Part shown: positions 14,089 to 15,045 of the stretch, piece after piece
Position numbering within the stretch: the first letter of the stretch is position 1
Layout: every line of letters begins with the position of its first letter
Source: Flavobacteriaceae bacterium
Lineage (GTDB): Bacteria; Bacteroidota; Bacteroidia; Flavobacteriales; Flavobacteriaceae
DNA: 15,045 nt
Direction: 5' to 3'
Assembly (NCBI GenBank): GCA_023145595.1
Contig: JAGLDM010000302.1
Coordinates: forward strand, 1 to 15,045
The notes under the pieces: generated by a model
Database searches by the model: none
Seen by the model: only the letters and a program-made list of their open reading frames with translations
What the model was told of the DNA's origin: nothing
Position numbers and translations under genes: made by a program

Positions 14089-14835
14089 ATGGCTTCATAT
14101 AACTACAAAACCACAAACCCGGCATTCAGCAGAGGCGTCTGGAGAGGTTATTCGTCGACCTCAAATAAAATGACCGTTAACGGAATTTTATTAAAAGCAC
14201 TTTTTTGCATTATTTTAGTGGCTCTTTCTACCTTTCTTACATGGAGTGCAATAGACCAAGGGTTTAATATTCATCTTTTAATGTACAGCGGTCTCATCGC
14301 CACTTTAATTTTTAGTTTATTAACAGTTCTCTTTCACAAGCTTGCCCCGGTATTCGTTCCTCTTTATGCATTGGCTTTAGGTTTTTTTCTTGGAAGTATT
14401 ACTGTTTTTGCCAAAAGTAAATTCAATGAAATACCAACACAAACTATAGAAATAACAATCAGTACTTTTTTGCTTATGTTATTCCTATACAAAGCAAGGT
14501 TAGTTCAAGTATCTCAACGAATTAAAAGCGCTTTAGTAGTTGCTGTAGCAATTATAATCACCATTTATGCGACAAGTTGGACATTGCAATTTATCAATAT
14601 CGAAACGCCATTTATCATCTTAGACAACACATCTTATTTATCAATCGCCTTTAACATAATAGCCGCTGGTGTAGTTGTATTTACGCTACTTTTAGATTTT
14701 GATTTTATTGAAAGAAAGAAAAATCACGCTCCTAAATATATGGAATGGGTTGCAACCTGGGGCCTTCTTATTACCATTGTTTGGGTTTATATTGAAGCGA
14801 TCATACTTATAAAGCGAATGGTTCTGAATAAATAA
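14089..14835 (+). CDS. Bax inhibitor-1/YccA family membrane protein
   Basis: A 248-residue multi-pass membrane protein of the Bax-inhibitor-1-like (YccA/BaxI) family, which includes a bacterial pH-gated calcium leak channel and FtsH-interacting proteins. The N-terminus has a TTNPAFSRGVWRGY motif and about seven hydrophobic segments follow. The C-terminal signature LLLDFDFIERKKNHAPKYME (the DFDFIE at 203-208) and WGLLITIVWVYIEA match the form of the family known from actinobacteria and Bacteroidota, with the paired acidic residues kept. The frame is open from TTG at 14059, but ATG at 14089 gives the family's usual start and lies just behind the promoter box. It is convergent with a small membrane ORF. 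Confidence 0.9.
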   Translation: MASYNYKTTNPAFSRGVWRGYSSTSNKMTVNGILLKALFCIILVALSTFLTWSAIDQGFNIHLLMYSGLIATLIFSLLTVLFHKLAPVFVPLYALALGFFLGSITVFAKSKFNEIPTQTIEITISTFLLMLFLYKARLVQVSQRIKSALVVAVAIIITIYATSWTLQFINIETPFIILDNTSYLSIAFNIIAAGVVVFTLLLDFDFIERKKNHAPKYMEWVATWGLLITIVWVYIEAIILIKRMVLNK

Positions 14836-14845
14836 AAATTTATTC
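14826..14845. terminator. Weak AT-only hairpin shared by two convergent stop codons
   Basis: GAATAAAT (14826-14833) and ATTTATTC (14838-14845) pair around AAAA. It covers the stop codons of both the BI-1 gene and the small minus-strand ORF, leaving four bases between them. The stem is almost all A-T pairs, so terminator function is uncertain. Confidence 0.35.
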
Positions 14846-14968
14846 AAATAATGCTGCTAATATCCATTCTGCATTAGAAAACAAATATAAAATACCAAAT
14901 AACACGATCAACAAAATTGTTAATTTTGTTTTGTTAGGTTTTTTTCTTTTCTTGAATCTACTACTCAT
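14840..14968 (-). CDS. Putative small single-pass membrane protein, 42 aa
   Basis: The minus strand encodes a strongly basic N-terminus (MSSRFKKRKKPNKTK) followed by a membrane helix (LTILLIVLFGILYLF) and a short tail SNAEWILAALFE. Basic residues before the helix predict the N-terminus in the cytoplasm and the tail outside. It ends four bases from the BI-1 stop on the other strand. A TATATTTA box lies upstream at 14988-14981. I do not recognise the family. The classic positive-inside layout makes a real gene likely. Confidence 0.5.
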   Translation of the reverse strand: MSSRFKKRKKPNKTKLTILLIVLFGILYLFSNAEWILAALFE

Positions 14969-15045
14969 TTATTTTACTTTTAAATATATTAACTTTACTG
15001 CTACAGTAATTTAACTACGTTGAATACTGAAAACAGATTATAGTG

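Overview
The window looks like core chromosome of a member of the Flavobacteriaceae or a close relative (Bacteroidota). Three things point there: low GC content, genes without clear Shine-Dalgarno sequences but with repeated matches to the Bacteroidota promoter (TTTG, about 20 bases, TAnnTTTG), and protein families and gene neighbours typical of marine or freshwater flavobacteria (MerR-LemA-TPM-TPM, GSCFA, MmcQ-HemW-RuvC).

Layout. At the left edge is a small uncertain minus-strand ORF, a strong palindromic terminator and an initiator tRNA-fMet on the minus strand. The tRNA diverges from era (plus). Then comes a 39-residue minus-strand membrane ORF, and der (plus). A perfect 38-base palindrome separates der from the convergent, tightly packed minus-strand operon merR-lemA-TPM-TPM (the last protein is glycine-rich). 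Upstream of it lies a separate M23 envelope peptidase gene (minus), which diverges from alaS (plus). After alaS come two copies of a 19-base palindromic repeat, a nested hairpin and a GSCFA hydrolase-like gene (plus). A non-coding or decayed stretch follows, with a possible transposase fragment and a 55-residue membrane ORF. Next are minus-strand mmcQ-like, hemW and ruvC, then a plus-strand family 2 glycosyltransferase, a Bax-inhibitor-1/YccA-like membrane protein and a convergent 42-residue membrane ORF.

How the genes fit together. Era and Der are ribosome assembly GTPases and, with tRNA-fMet and AlaS, form a translation theme. The M23 peptidase, LemA, the TPM proteins, the glycosyltransferase and the BI-1 protein are membrane or envelope proteins. 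HemW and RuvC are housekeeping. No phage, CRISPR array, intact insertion sequence or defence system is visible.

I did not find a clearly new multi-gene system. The points most worth a second look are a repeat-derived CHFERSEES peptide inside the C-terminus of HemW, the MerR-controlled LemA/TPM operon with a short MerR, three unannotated small membrane ORFs, paired palindromic repeats next to GSCFA, a 10-base direct repeat spaced by two helical turns upstream of the BI-1 gene, and start codons that lie inside or right beside promoter elements. Six start sites were adjusted from the longest open frame or checked as non-ATG (era, der, GSCFA, mmcQ, ruvC, BI-1); reasons are given per gene.
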